Shown piece after piece: positions 7,946 to 15,578 of a DNA stretch of 64,000 nt. Each line of letters opens with the position of its first letter. Position 1 is the first letter of the stretch. The DNA is taken from contig CACWPL010000005.1 in NCBI GenBank assembly GCA_902762785.1, positions 99,842 through 163,841 of the forward strand. Direction: 5' to 3'. The DNA comes from an uncultured Ruminococcus sp. Its GTDB lineage: Bacteria > Bacillota > Clostridia > Oscillospirales > Ruminococcaceae. Below the pieces are notes generated by a model. That model was given only the letters and a program-made list of their open reading frames with translations. It was not told the origin of the DNA and ran no database searches. The translations under genes were made by a program, and so were the position numbers.

Positions 7946-10738
7946 TCACTTCTTGCGCTTGAGCTTTACGAGCAGGTAGATGAAGATCTCCAGCGAGATC
8001 AGGCCGGCGAGGATGCCGCCCACGATCCACGGCACCTCCGGGGTGACGCCGTTGCCGGCGGGCGGTGCGGAGGGGCTGGAGAGATCCGAGACCTCGACCG
8101 TCAGATCCGCCGTGGCGGGCGCGGTCGCGGCGATCTCGGAGGCCGCCTCGGAGTCGTAGGTCTGCTTGGTGTTCGAGGTGCCGCTGCAGCCGTCGTTCCG
8201 GCCGACGGACTTCGCACCGGCCTCGATGCCGCCGTCTGCCTCGCAGAGGTACGCCGTCACCCACGCGAGGGGCGCGTTCCAGTTGATCGTACACTCATTG
8301 ACCGACCAGGCCTCGATGTGGTCCAAGTAGCACTTCTGCGGCGGGATCTGGCCCTTTTTCCATCCGGAGCCGCGAACCCACGGGTCCTCCATGCCGGAGT
8401 TCGGACCGCCCACCAGCACGCCGCACGGCGCCTTCGGGAAGTCCGGCGAGATCTGATACGACCACCATCTGTGGTGGGGATACTGCGCACTGTGCGTGCC
8501 GTAGCCGGTGACGTAGGAATAGTCCATCGGGTCGCGGCCCAGGAGATAGTCCATCGCGGAGACCACGCCGCCGAGGTAGTCGGAGTTCGTGTTGAGGTCG
8601 TAGGCGAAGGCCAGGATGATCGCATTATCGGCCACGAAGGAGTTCGAGCCCCAGACGTAGCCCGCGTCGGTGTCCGCATAGCTGATCTGGCTCGCGCGGA
8701 ACGGCAGACCGTAGCCCTGGCTCCGCTCGATGGTCAGATAGAGGTCGGCGGCCGCCTTGATGCTGTCCTCCAGACGGGACGCGTCCTGGTCGGCGAGGTC
8801 GTCGCGGTGCAGCGCCATCGTCAGGGAGCCGAGCGCGGCGGTGTGGCCCCAGTCGAAGCTGCCGGTGATCCCGGCGGCCTCTCCCCCGCTCAGATCCGTC
8901 GGGATCTGGAGAAAATAGGGACTTGCCTGCATGTCCTTCCAATAGGCATCGTCGCCCGTGGTCGCGTAGAGCTCGCAGGCTGCCCAGTAGAACTCGTCCG
9001 TCGCATCGTCATCGCCATAGGCACCGCCGCCGACCGACTCGTCAAGGGGCGCGTACATGGCGGGATGCTTTTTGGCCGCTTCATAGGCATTTTTCGCCGC
9101 TGTCAGGCAGGTCTCCGCAAAGCTCGGGTCGAGCTCCTTCCAGAGACGCGCGCTCTGTGCAGCGCACGCGGCGAGGTTCAGGGTCGCGGCGGTCGTGGGG
9201 GGCTTGAGGATGCGCTCCTCGGGGTCGTCCGCAGGCGCGACGGCCAGCGCCGTCCACTTGATGTCGTGGACCTTGTGATAGGCCATGTCCTTGCAGTCGC
9301 CGTCCTTGACCATCATCTTCAGCATCCACTCCATCTCCCACCTTGCCTCGTCGAGGAGGTCGGGATAGCCGTTGCTGTTCTCGGGGAGCGCCATGGTGCC
9401 GTCGGCGTAGGCATCGTCCGTGCCGCGCAGATAGGCGCGCTCGTACTGATCCTGGAGGAGCCAGAGCGAGATGCCGCCGTTGACGACATATTTGCCGTGG
9501 TCGCCGGCGTCATACCATCCGCCGGTGACGTCCTGCGTGCCGGAGGAGGCGGTGTATCCCCAGGTCTGCTCGATCGTGGCGACGTCGGACGTGTGTCCCG
9601 CCGGACGCGCAAGGGACGCGGCATCGCCGGAGGTGATGTACTGCGACTCGATCGCGATGCCGGAGCGGTTCTGGTAGAAATAATCCAGCGCATCATACAG
9701 CATCCCCGAATACGCCGACCGCACGCCGATGTCGAAGCTGCGGCTCACGGCGCCCTCGGCGGTCGCGAGGGTGTAGGTGCCCTCGTCATGGAAGTCAGAG
9801 AAGTCGAGGATGTGGACGGTATCGCCCGAATCTGCGTCATATCCGAATACCTCGGACGTCCCCGACCACACGCTCTTGCCGGAGGAGTCCTTGACCTCGA
9901 ACGCCACCGGATCGGACGCCGTCGAGAGCAGGGTCGCACGCTTCGGCGCGTTCGGGAAGTAGCCGACCTGGTTCGTCAGGATGTCCGCACGCTGCCACGG
10001 CTCGGGGGCGATGTAGTCGTTCGTGCTGTCGTTCATGTCGAGCAGCACGAGGTTATCGAACTTGAGCTGTGTCCCGGCCGGGAAGCAGACGCTGGGCGTG
10101 TACTGGCCGTCACCGCCGAAATGGAACGTCCACTCGCCCGTCCCGGCGGCGTTCGTGGCACGCTCGCCGTTGCTGCCGAGGGTGAACTCGTAGGCGAAGG
10201 TGTTCCACTGATTCCCGTTGATGTTGACGCCCTGCCAGGAATTGTAGTCCCCCCACTGGCCGTTCGGCGCGGCGCTGCGGAGCGCCTGCTCGACGTCCGC
10301 CTGGGAGGCCTTCTCGTCATAGGTCATGGTCAGCATGTTGCCATTGGAGTGCCAGAGCTCGGCATCGTCATTGGTCATGTCGCCGAGCTTGGCATACATC
10401 CACCCGGAATTGCTCGCCCAGACGCTGTAGGTCAGGCGGTAGGTGTGGCCGGAGACGAGCGTCAGGCTGCGGTGGCGGAACTGGCAGTCCCACCGATCCT
10501 CACCGCCATTGGACACGCCGCCGGGATTCTCGATCGTGATGTTATAGGTGCCGCCGTCGATGGAGAAATCCATCTTGCCGGTCATGGACTCGCAGATGTG
10601 CCACGGCAGACCGACGCCGTCATTGAAGTCGGACTGGCCGAGCAGCTCACCGGCGCCCGCGGGGAGCGCGGCCGTCTGCCAGAGGAGCGCCGCTGCCGCA
10701 AGGACGGCTGCAGTGCGTTTCGTATGCGAATGGATCAT
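7946..10738 (-). CDS. Membrane-anchored GH9 endoglucanase with N-terminal CBM4-like domain
   Basis: Secreted cellulase cleaving beta-1,4-glucan. Order: signal peptide (1-29), CBM4/9-type carbohydrate-binding domain (about 33-235), N-terminal Ig-like domain of GH9 enzymes (starts ADILTNQVGYFPNAPKRA, about 250), then the GH9 barrel. Visible catalytic features are GGWYDAGDHGKY (D410, D413), the YPHHRWW loop and the acid near VNECTINWNAPLAW. After a Ser/Ala/Pro linker, residues about 902-924 form a transmembrane helix ending KLKRKK. There is no dockerin, so it should stay on the cell membrane. It lies 41 nt after the GGDEF sensor gene, with a GAAAGGGAGAAGAAG ribosome site, and probably shares its transcript. 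Confidence 0.93.
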   Translation of the reverse strand: MIHSHTKRTAAVLAAAALLWQTAALPAGAGELLGQSDFNDGVGLPWHICESMTGKMDFSIDGGTYNITIENPGGVSNGGEDRWDCQFRHRSLTLVSGHTYRLTYSVWASNSGWMYAKLGDMTNDDAELWHSNGNMLTMTYDEKASQADVEQALRSAAPNGQWGDYNSWQGVNINGNQWNTFAYEFTLGSNGERATNAAGTGEWTFHFGGDGQYTPSVCFPAGTQLKFDNLVLLDMNDSTNDYIAPEPWQRADILTNQVGYFPNAPKRATLLSTASDPVAFEVKDSSGKSVWSGTSEVFGYDADSGDTVHILDFSDFHDEGTYTLATAEGAVSRSFDIGVRSAYSGMLYDALDYFYQNRSGIAIESQYITSGDAASLARPAGHTSDVATIEQTWGYTASSGTQDVTGGWYDAGDHGKYVVNGGISLWLLQDQYERAYLRGTDDAYADGTMALPENSNGYPDLLDEARWEMEWMLKMMVKDGDCKDMAYHKVHDIKWTALAVAPADDPEERILKPPTTAATLNLAACAAQSARLWKELDPSFAETCLTAAKNAYEAAKKHPAMYAPLDESVGGGAYGDDDATDEFYWAACELYATTGDDAYWKDMQASPYFLQIPTDLSGGEAAGITGSFDWGHTAALGSLTMALHRDDLADQDASRLEDSIKAAADLYLTIERSQGYGLPFRASQISYADTDAGYVWGSNSFVADNAIILAFAYDLNTNSDYLGGVVSAMDYLLGRDPMDYSYVTGYGTHSAQYPHHRWWSYQISPDFPKAPCGVLVGGPNSGMEDPWVRGSGWKKGQIPPQKCYLDHIEAWSVNECTINWNAPLAWVTAYLCEADGGIEAGAKSVGRNDGCSGTSNTKQTYDSEAASEIAATAPATADLTVEVSDLSSPSAPPAGNGVTPEVPWIVGGILAGLISLEIFIYLLVKLKRKK

Positions 10739-10779
10739 CTTCTCTTCTCCCTTTCCGCCGCTGTCGGCGTGATCTCTAT

Positions 10780-12690
10780 TTAGGAACGTGCCTTGCGCCG
10801 CGCGGTCTTGTTGGCGTACATGCGGGCATCAGCCTCGTCGAGGAACTGCTGGAGCGTGTCGTCCGCGCGGACGGTCTCACAGACATAGCCCAGGCTCACG
10901 CCCACCTCATAGGGCTTGCCGGCCTCCTCGTTGTAGCGCTCGAGGTAGCGCTGGATATAGCAGATGTAGCCCTGCACCATCTCCTCGGTGTAGATGTCGC
11001 AGCCGATGATGAGGAACTCGTCGCCGCCCGTGCGCGCGACGATCTCGCCGCGCTCCATGCTCTTGTTGAGCGCGTCCGCCACGACGGTGATCGCGTTGTC
11101 GCCCTCGACATGGCCATAGCTGTCGTTGATGGTCTTGAGGAGGTCGAGGTCGGCGGCGATGACGAGCAGCCGCTTCTCCGGCGTCCCCTGCGCCTTCTCG
11201 AAGACGAGGGGCGCATAGTGCAGGAAGCCGTGGCGGTCGAAGATGCCCGTGAGCGCGTCGCGGATGGAGGCGGAGAACAGGCGCTGGTTCAGGCTGCTGA
11301 AATTGTTGCGGATGCGGATGAACTCCAGCGCGTTGTTGACGTTGCGCGTCCAGCGGTGATAGAGCGAATCGAACGCCCGCACGGCCGTGCCGTAGCCGTA
11401 GACCGTGTAGCCGAAGCAGCGTTCGTTGAAGTGCAGCGGCGTGACGTAGTAGGCACGCGGGGCGTCACGGTCGTCGTGGAGCGCCGGGAACAGGTCGCGG
11501 CGCAGGAAGGTCTCATCGGTGACGATGCCCGTCTTGTCCGTACACGAGATGCGCAGGTGCATCCGCTCGGTGTAGTCGTCATAGTCGGACACATCGTCCG
11601 TGTTCTTGGAGAGGTCGTCCCACTCGTCGCACAGGCAGAGATAATAGTCGTTCCACCCGGACAGCAGGTAGAAATGCTCCATGATCTTCGCGAGGAGCTG
11701 GTCGAGGGTGGTGCAGGCGTTGAGCTTCTCGGCCATGGCCACGTCCTCATAGAGCTTGCGGTAGGCCTCTGTCTCACGCTGTTCGGCGCGATATTCCTTG
11801 AAATTGCGGAGGAAGTCCTTGCCGCAGCCGCAGGTCTCCGCCGGGACGAGCCGTCCCTCGTCGCACTGGACGGGCGGCGCCTCCTCGCCGGTGATGAGCC
11901 GATGCGCCCGCAGCACGCCCTCGATGCCGAGCCGCACGAGCGGGCGGACATAGGTCGTGATCGAGGGGACATGCTCCGCGGACTTGGTGTCCGAATCGTA
12001 GCCTGCGATCAGGATGTCCCCCGGCACGCGGATGCCGCGCTCCATGAGGCGGTCGCAGAGGGTGATCGCAGCCATGTCGCACCCGCAGACGATGGCCTCG
12101 GGCATCTCGATCTTGCCGTCCGCGATGTCGTCGCCGAGCTTTTCGGCGGCCTGTGTCCAGAAATCGCCATAGATCTCGTAGCCGTCCGGGATGACGAGGC
12201 CATGGGCGGCCATGCTCTTCCGAAACCCGGAGAGCCGCGCCTCGGCCTGGAGATTCCCGCGGAATCCCGTCAGACAGAGGATCCGCCTGCACCCGTGGAC
12301 GTCGATCATGTGGTCGGTGACGCCGGCGAAAGCCAGCTCGTCATTGACGGAGATGCTCGAAAAGCGAGGGTCGTCGCTCTCGATCGCCACGACCGGCACG
12401 CCGCAGCCCTCCAGGAGCAGCCGCTCGACCAGGTCGCGCAGGTTGTTGCTGTTGAACGACGCCGGTGCGTAGATGACCGCATCGAACTGTGAAAAGTCCA
12501 CCAGACTGAAGATCCTGTTCTCGCCGCGCTGGTACTCCGACTGGTTGTCGTAGCTCATGAAGGGCGAGAATACGACCACATCATAGTTCAATGCGAACGC
12601 CTGGGACAGGATGCCCTGCAAGAACATATGCTGGTAGCTCTTATAGCTGACACCGGCACAGAGCACGGCGATCCGCCTGCGGTCCTTCAT
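10780..12690 (-). CDS. LacI-type periplasmic-binding-fold sensor fused to GGDEF diguanylate cyclase
   Basis: The first 285 or so residues have the fold of LacI/GalR effector domains (GRRRIAVLCAGVS-like start, PVVAIESDDPRF, ILIAGYDSD, PSITTYVRP) but no DNA-binding headpiece and no signal peptide. A middle region of about 180 residues is followed by a GGDEF domain with an intact TGGDEF active site and an SIRDALTGIFDRHGF start. The likely role is cytoplasmic sensing of a sugar and synthesis of cyclic di-GMP. Start chosen at ATG 12690 after AAAGGGGG; a longer form from 12792 would begin at the promoter. Upstream of the GH9 cellulase, apparently in one operon. The ligand is unknown. Confidence 0.87.
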   Translation of the reverse strand: MKDRRRIAVLCAGVSYKSYQHMFLQGILSQAFALNYDVVVFSPFMSYDNQSEYQRGENRIFSLVDFSQFDAVIYAPASFNSNNLRDLVERLLLEGCGVPVVAIESDDPRFSSISVNDELAFAGVTDHMIDVHGCRRILCLTGFRGNLQAEARLSGFRKSMAAHGLVIPDGYEIYGDFWTQAAEKLGDDIADGKIEMPEAIVCGCDMAAITLCDRLMERGIRVPGDILIAGYDSDTKSAEHVPSITTYVRPLVRLGIEGVLRAHRLITGEEAPPVQCDEGRLVPAETCGCGKDFLRNFKEYRAEQRETEAYRKLYEDVAMAEKLNACTTLDQLLAKIMEHFYLLSGWNDYYLCLCDEWDDLSKNTDDVSDYDDYTERMHLRISCTDKTGIVTDETFLRRDLFPALHDDRDAPRAYYVTPLHFNERCFGYTVYGYGTAVRAFDSLYHRWTRNVNNALEFIRIRNNFSSLNQRLFSASIRDALTGIFDRHGFLHYAPLVFEKAQGTPEKRLLVIAADLDLLKTINDSYGHVEGDNAITVVADALNKSMERGEIVARTGGDEFLIIGCDIYTEEMVQGYICYIQRYLERYNEEAGKPYEVGVSLGYVCETVRADDTLQQFLDEADARMYANKTARRKARS

Positions 12691-12763
12691 TTCGTCACAC
12701 GCCCCCTTTTGGAATGATCTCACTGTCTGTATCGTGGCAAGACGCACACAATACCTCATTATC

Positions 12764-12792
12764 ATTGTAGCAAAAATAGTGCAAATGTACAA
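12764..12792 (-). promoter_or_regulatory. Promoter of the sensor-GGDEF/GH9 operon with internal repeat motif
   Basis: On the minus strand TTGTAC (12792-12787), 17 nt, TACAAT (12769-12764). The spacer contains TTTGCACTATTTTT (12785-12772), which recurs exactly at 17135-17148 beside another carbohydrate gene and so may be an operator. Confidence 0.6.
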
Positions 12793-12827
12793 TGCATAAA
12801 TTATGAACGAAGCGAGAACAGTCCATG

Positions 12828-12868
12828 AAAAACGCCGCCCCTTCCGCTGTTTGCGGGAGGGACGGCGT
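12828..12868 (-). terminator. Terminator of the gpx-TSCPD-ohrR operon
   Basis: A 16-bp stem with two G-U pairs (12832-12847 with 12853-12868) and a 5-nt loop is followed on the minus strand by five T residues, just after the regulator gene. Confidence 0.85.
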
Positions 12869-12874
12869 GGGGGC

Positions 12875-13318
12875 TCATTCCATATCCGTGCTGTCGAGCA
12901 GCTTGTAGAGGAGCTGATAGAGGGTCGCGGCCTCGTCCTCGGTGAGACGAGCGCATCCTGCCATCGCGCGCGGGACGGACAATGCCTGTTCCCGGAGCGC
13001 CATCCCCTCCTCCGTCACCGACACGAGCAGCACGCGCTCATCCTCCGGCGAGCGGCGGCGCGTCAGCAGGCCCTTGGCCTCGAGCGCCTTCAGCACGGGC
13101 GTGAGGGTGCCGGAATCCAGGTGGAGCTGCTGGCCGAGCGCCTTGACGGAGATCTCCTGCATCTCCCAGACGACCATCATCGTGATATACTGCGTGTAGG
13201 TCAGGCCGAGCGCCTCAAGGTGCGGACGGTACTGCTTGATGATCTCCCGCGAGCAGGCGTAGAGCGGGAAGCAGATCTGGCTGCGCAGGAGCAGCGATGT
13301 ATAGTCCTTTTCCGCCAT
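12875..13318 (-). CDS. OhrR-like MarR-family peroxide-sensing repressor
   Basis: Winged-helix MarR regulator of 147 residues. The N-terminal SQICFPLYACSREI aligns with the OhrR block around its redox-active Cys (here Cys16), and the wing has RRRSPEDERVLLVSVTEEG. OhrR loses DNA affinity when that Cys is oxidised by organic peroxide. Start at ATG 13318 directly follows the TSCPD gene stop. Third gene of an operon with glutathione peroxidase, which fits peroxide-inducible autoregulation; an inverted repeat overlaps the operon promoter. Confidence 0.85.
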   Translation of the reverse strand: MAEKDYTSLLLRSQICFPLYACSREIIKQYRPHLEALGLTYTQYITMMVVWEMQEISVKALGQQLHLDSGTLTPVLKALEAKGLLTRRRSPEDERVLLVSVTEEGMALREQALSVPRAMAGCARLTEDEAATLYQLLYKLLDSTDME

Positions 13319-13319
13319 A

Positions 13320-13586
13320 TCAGGACGCTTCCTGCTGGCTCTCATAGGCCTCACGCACCAGGCGCGAGAGCTGGTCCACGCAGGAGGTGGGGCGGCGCCC
13401 GCAGGTGTTGCCCTTGAACATCCCCTCGACCTGGTCGACCGTCCAACCCTCGACGACCTTGCCGATCGCCTTCAGATTGCCGTTGCAGCCGCCCGTGAAC
13501 TTGACATTGTGTACCACATCACCATCGAGGTCGAAGGTGATGAGCATCGGGCATACGCCCTCGGGCTCCATCTCGTAGCGTTTCAT
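13320..13586 (-). CDS. TSCPD-domain protein (TIGR03905 type)
   Basis: Small 88-residue protein with the features of the uncharacterised TIGR03905 family: VKFTGGCNGNLKAIGKVVEG, a CGRRPTSC segment and Cys residues at about 12, 34, 62 and 69. TSCPD domains also occur at the end of some ribonucleotide reductases, where paired Cys may bind metal or act in redox chemistry. It sits between gpx (1-nt gap) and the OhrR-like gene (1-nt gap), suggesting a thiol or peroxide role. That role is inference. Confidence 0.82.
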   Translation of the reverse strand: MKRYEMEPEGVCPMLITFDLDGDVVHNVKFTGGCNGNLKAIGKVVEGWTVDQVEGMFKGNTCGRRPTSCVDQLSRLVREAYESQQEAS

Positions 13587-13587
13587 A

Positions 13588-14061
13588 TCACAATACCTCC
13601 TTGACTCTGTCCTCGAGCTTGGCCGGGGTGACGGTGGGGGCGAAACGGTCGATGACCTCGCCGTCGCGGTCGACGAGGAACTTGGTGAAGTTCCACTTGA
13701 TGTTGTCGCCGAGCACGCCGCCCTGGCGATCCTTGAGGTACTTGAACAGCGGCGCGGCGTTCGGCCCGTTCACCTCGATCTTGGCGAACTGCGGGAAGGT
13801 CACGCCGTAGCGGCTCTGGCAGAAGTCCACGATCTCCGCCTCCGTCCCGGGCGCCTGCCCACCGAACTGGTTGCACGGGAAATCGAGGATCTCGAGGCCC
13901 TGCTCGTGGTACTGCTCATAGAGGTCCTGCAGGCCCTCATACTGGGGGGTGAAGCCGCAGCCGGTGGCGGTGTTCACGATGAGGAGGACCTTGCCGCGGT
14001 ACTCCTCGAGGGAGACCTCCTTGCCGTTCACGTCCTTTACGGTGAATTCATAGATCGTCAT
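13588..14061 (-). CDS. Glutathione peroxidase-family thiol peroxidase
   Basis: Reduces hydroperoxides using a catalytic Cys; bacterial members often use thioredoxin. Conserved parts are VNTATGCGFTPQYEGL (catalytic Cys35), DFPCNQFGGQAPGT (Gln of the tetrad) and IKWNFTKFLVDRDG (Trp/Asn). The residue is Cys, not selenocysteine. Length 157 is normal. First gene of the operon, started by ATG at 14061 after AAAGGATG. Confidence 0.93.
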   Translation of the reverse strand: MTIYEFTVKDVNGKEVSLEEYRGKVLLIVNTATGCGFTPQYEGLQDLYEQYHEQGLEILDFPCNQFGGQAPGTEAEIVDFCQSRYGVTFPQFAKIEVNGPNAAPLFKYLKDRQGGVLGDNIKWNFTKFLVDRDGEVIDRFAPTVTPAKLEDRVKEVL

Positions 14062-14130
14062 GATGGATCATCCTTTCTGATGTTGATACCGCTCTCAGCG
14101 GTGTGATCGTTCGTTCATTGTGCTAAATTC

Positions 14131-14149
14131 AATCAAGTACAATTTGATT
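14131..14149. promoter_or_regulatory. Candidate OhrR-like operator
   Basis: Inverted repeat AATCAA-N7-TTGATT overlapping the -10 element and start site of the gpx operon. The AT-rich dyad with a central ATTGTAC resembles known OhrR sites in composition and place. Binding is inferred. Confidence 0.5.
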
Positions 14150-14175
14150 ATAACAAATAAGATAGCGTTTGTCAA
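14147..14175 (-). promoter_or_regulatory. Sigma-A promoter of the gpx operon
   Basis: Minus strand: TTGACA (14175-14170), 17 nt, TATAAT (14152-14147), a perfect consensus overlapped by the inverted repeat at 14131-14149. The 14176-14340 stretch upstream holds no recognised feature. Confidence 0.85.
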
Positions 14176-14342
14176 GAGGAAAAACGCTTTTTTTCAAAAA
14201 ATTTTTTGGGGGACGCAGATGCCGCCTAACGCCTCGGCAGTCCCCAAAGAGACGCTGTTCGACCATTCCGCATACGGTGGATCGTAAAGACCGCCGCCCA
14301 GCGGCGGAAAAGACGGCGCCAGACCGCCGGGAGCGCGAACAT

Positions 14343-14371
14343 CAAAACGCCCCCGGGCGAGCCGAGGGCGT
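14343..14371 (-). terminator. Terminator after the epimerase-type gene
   Basis: A 10-bp stem with one G-U pair (14347-14356 with 14362-14371), loop of 5 nt, then a short TTTTG on the minus strand. The T-tract is weak. Confidence 0.6.
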
Positions 14372-14376
14372 TCGTG

Positions 14377-15330
14377 TCACTTGGTATTCTTGACCGTCCA
14401 GCGGAAGGAGCAATACTTCGAGGCCTTGCTGATGTCGAACATGTTGTTCGTCAGGATGCGGGTAAAGTCGAGGAAGCGGTAATTCTCCTTCTGCTCCTTG
14501 TTGCCGATCATGTTCTTGATGGCGCTGATGCTGGTGTTCGGGGGATTGCGCTGCAAAATGGCACCGATGCGGTGGTTCTCCTTCATGTACTCGATGATCT
14601 CCGAGGCCATGGTCAGGTTCTTGTCCGCCATATTGTAGGTGCCGCTGTAGGTGTGGTCCTCCGCGCTCTGCACGAAGGTCAGCAGGAAGTCCACGAGATT
14701 GTGGACACAGCACATGTGGAAGCCGTACTCGCCCGTGCGGTAGACGAACTTGGTGTTGTCCTTCGGGTCGGTGATCTTCGCCTCCAGATTGCCGCAGAAC
14801 TTCTTCGTGTAGACCGGCGCCACGCGCACGATCGCGACCATCATGCCCTTTGCACGGCCGATGTCCTTGATCATCGTCTGCTCCGACTCGTACTTGAGCT
14901 TGGCGTAGTTCGTGATGGGCTTGATGAAATCGTCCTCACGCAACGGCTCGCGGGTCTTGGGCATCTGGTAGACCTGCGTCGTGCTGATCAGGATGAACTG
15001 CTTGACGTCATGCGCGATCGCGAAGCGGTAGATGTAGCTGTTGCACGCCTCGTTCTCCTTGATCTCCTTCTCGGTGAAGATGTGGCCGAAGTCGTTGTCC
15101 GCCGTGCATGCCAGATGGATGACCGTATCGAAGTCGTTCTTTTCAAAAACATCCGCATATTTGCCCTTTTCGTGCGGCTGCGCCTCGTAGAAGGAGAAGT
15201 TTTCCTTGCCCTCGTTGTAGTCGCTGTACTGACCGTCGACAGCCACGACCTCGTAGCCCTTCTTCAGGAACCCCGAGCAAACATGATCGCCGATCAGACC
15301 GCACCCGCCGGTGACCAATACTTTTCTCAT
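14377..15330 (-). CDS. NAD(P)-dependent epimerase/dehydratase family protein
   Basis: Extended short-chain dehydrogenase fold, probably acting on a nucleotide-sugar. It starts with MRKVLVTGGCGLIG (Rossmann GxxGxxG) and has the active-site segment ending YAKLKYESE (YxxxK) near residue 170, preceded by the Ser/Thr strand ILISTTQVYQ. Substrate cannot be told. Start at ATG 15330 was chosen because AGGAGG lies nine nt upstream. Product 317 residues. It has its own promoter and terminator and no sugar-biosynthesis neighbours. Confidence 0.85.
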   Translation of the reverse strand: MRKVLVTGGCGLIGDHVCSGFLKKGYEVVAVDGQYSDYNEGKENFSFYEAQPHEKGKYADVFEKNDFDTVIHLACTADNDFGHIFTEKEIKENEACNSYIYRFAIAHDVKQFILISTTQVYQMPKTREPLREDDFIKPITNYAKLKYESEQTMIKDIGRAKGMMVAIVRVAPVYTKKFCGNLEAKITDPKDNTKFVYRTGEYGFHMCCVHNLVDFLLTFVQSAEDHTYSGTYNMADKNLTMASEIIEYMKENHRIGAILQRNPPNTSISAIKNMIGNKEQKENYRFLDFTRILTNNMFDISKASKYCSFRWTVKNTK

Positions 15331-15426
15331 AGAGCCATGCCTCCTGTTTCCAAGATATGGGACTGTCGACACGTGCCATAAAGTGTGAAAAAACGTGCCA
15401 AATATACAGACAGTACCGTTATATAT

Positions 15427-15455
15427 ATTATACCATAAATAAATAGATCTTGCAA
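15427..15455 (-). promoter_or_regulatory. Promoter of the epimerase-type gene
   Basis: Minus strand: TTGCAA (15455-15450), 17 nt, TATAAT (15432-15427). The AT-rich gap 15331-15578 otherwise holds no gene. Confidence 0.75.
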
Positions 15456-15578
15456 GTCGTTTTGAAACTATTCACAAATATTTAATATCTCGCGTGATAC
15501 GGCTCGACGATCGAACGGGAAAAAGCAGACAGGCAGCACCGGCGGTACTGCCCGCAGCTCGCTATTCGGCCGATCCGA

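Noticed and set aside
3139-8294. Very long minus-strand open frames opposite recO, era and mutS2
   Set aside because: High GC leaves stop codons rare in antisense frames. The products are low-complexity, His/Leu/Asp/Arg-rich, and the plus-strand proteins are unmistakable.
7880-10783. 967-codon plus-strand frame opposite the GH9 gene
   Set aside because: Antisense shadow; no ribosome site and no domain, while the GH9 product is complete with signal, catalytic motifs and anchor.
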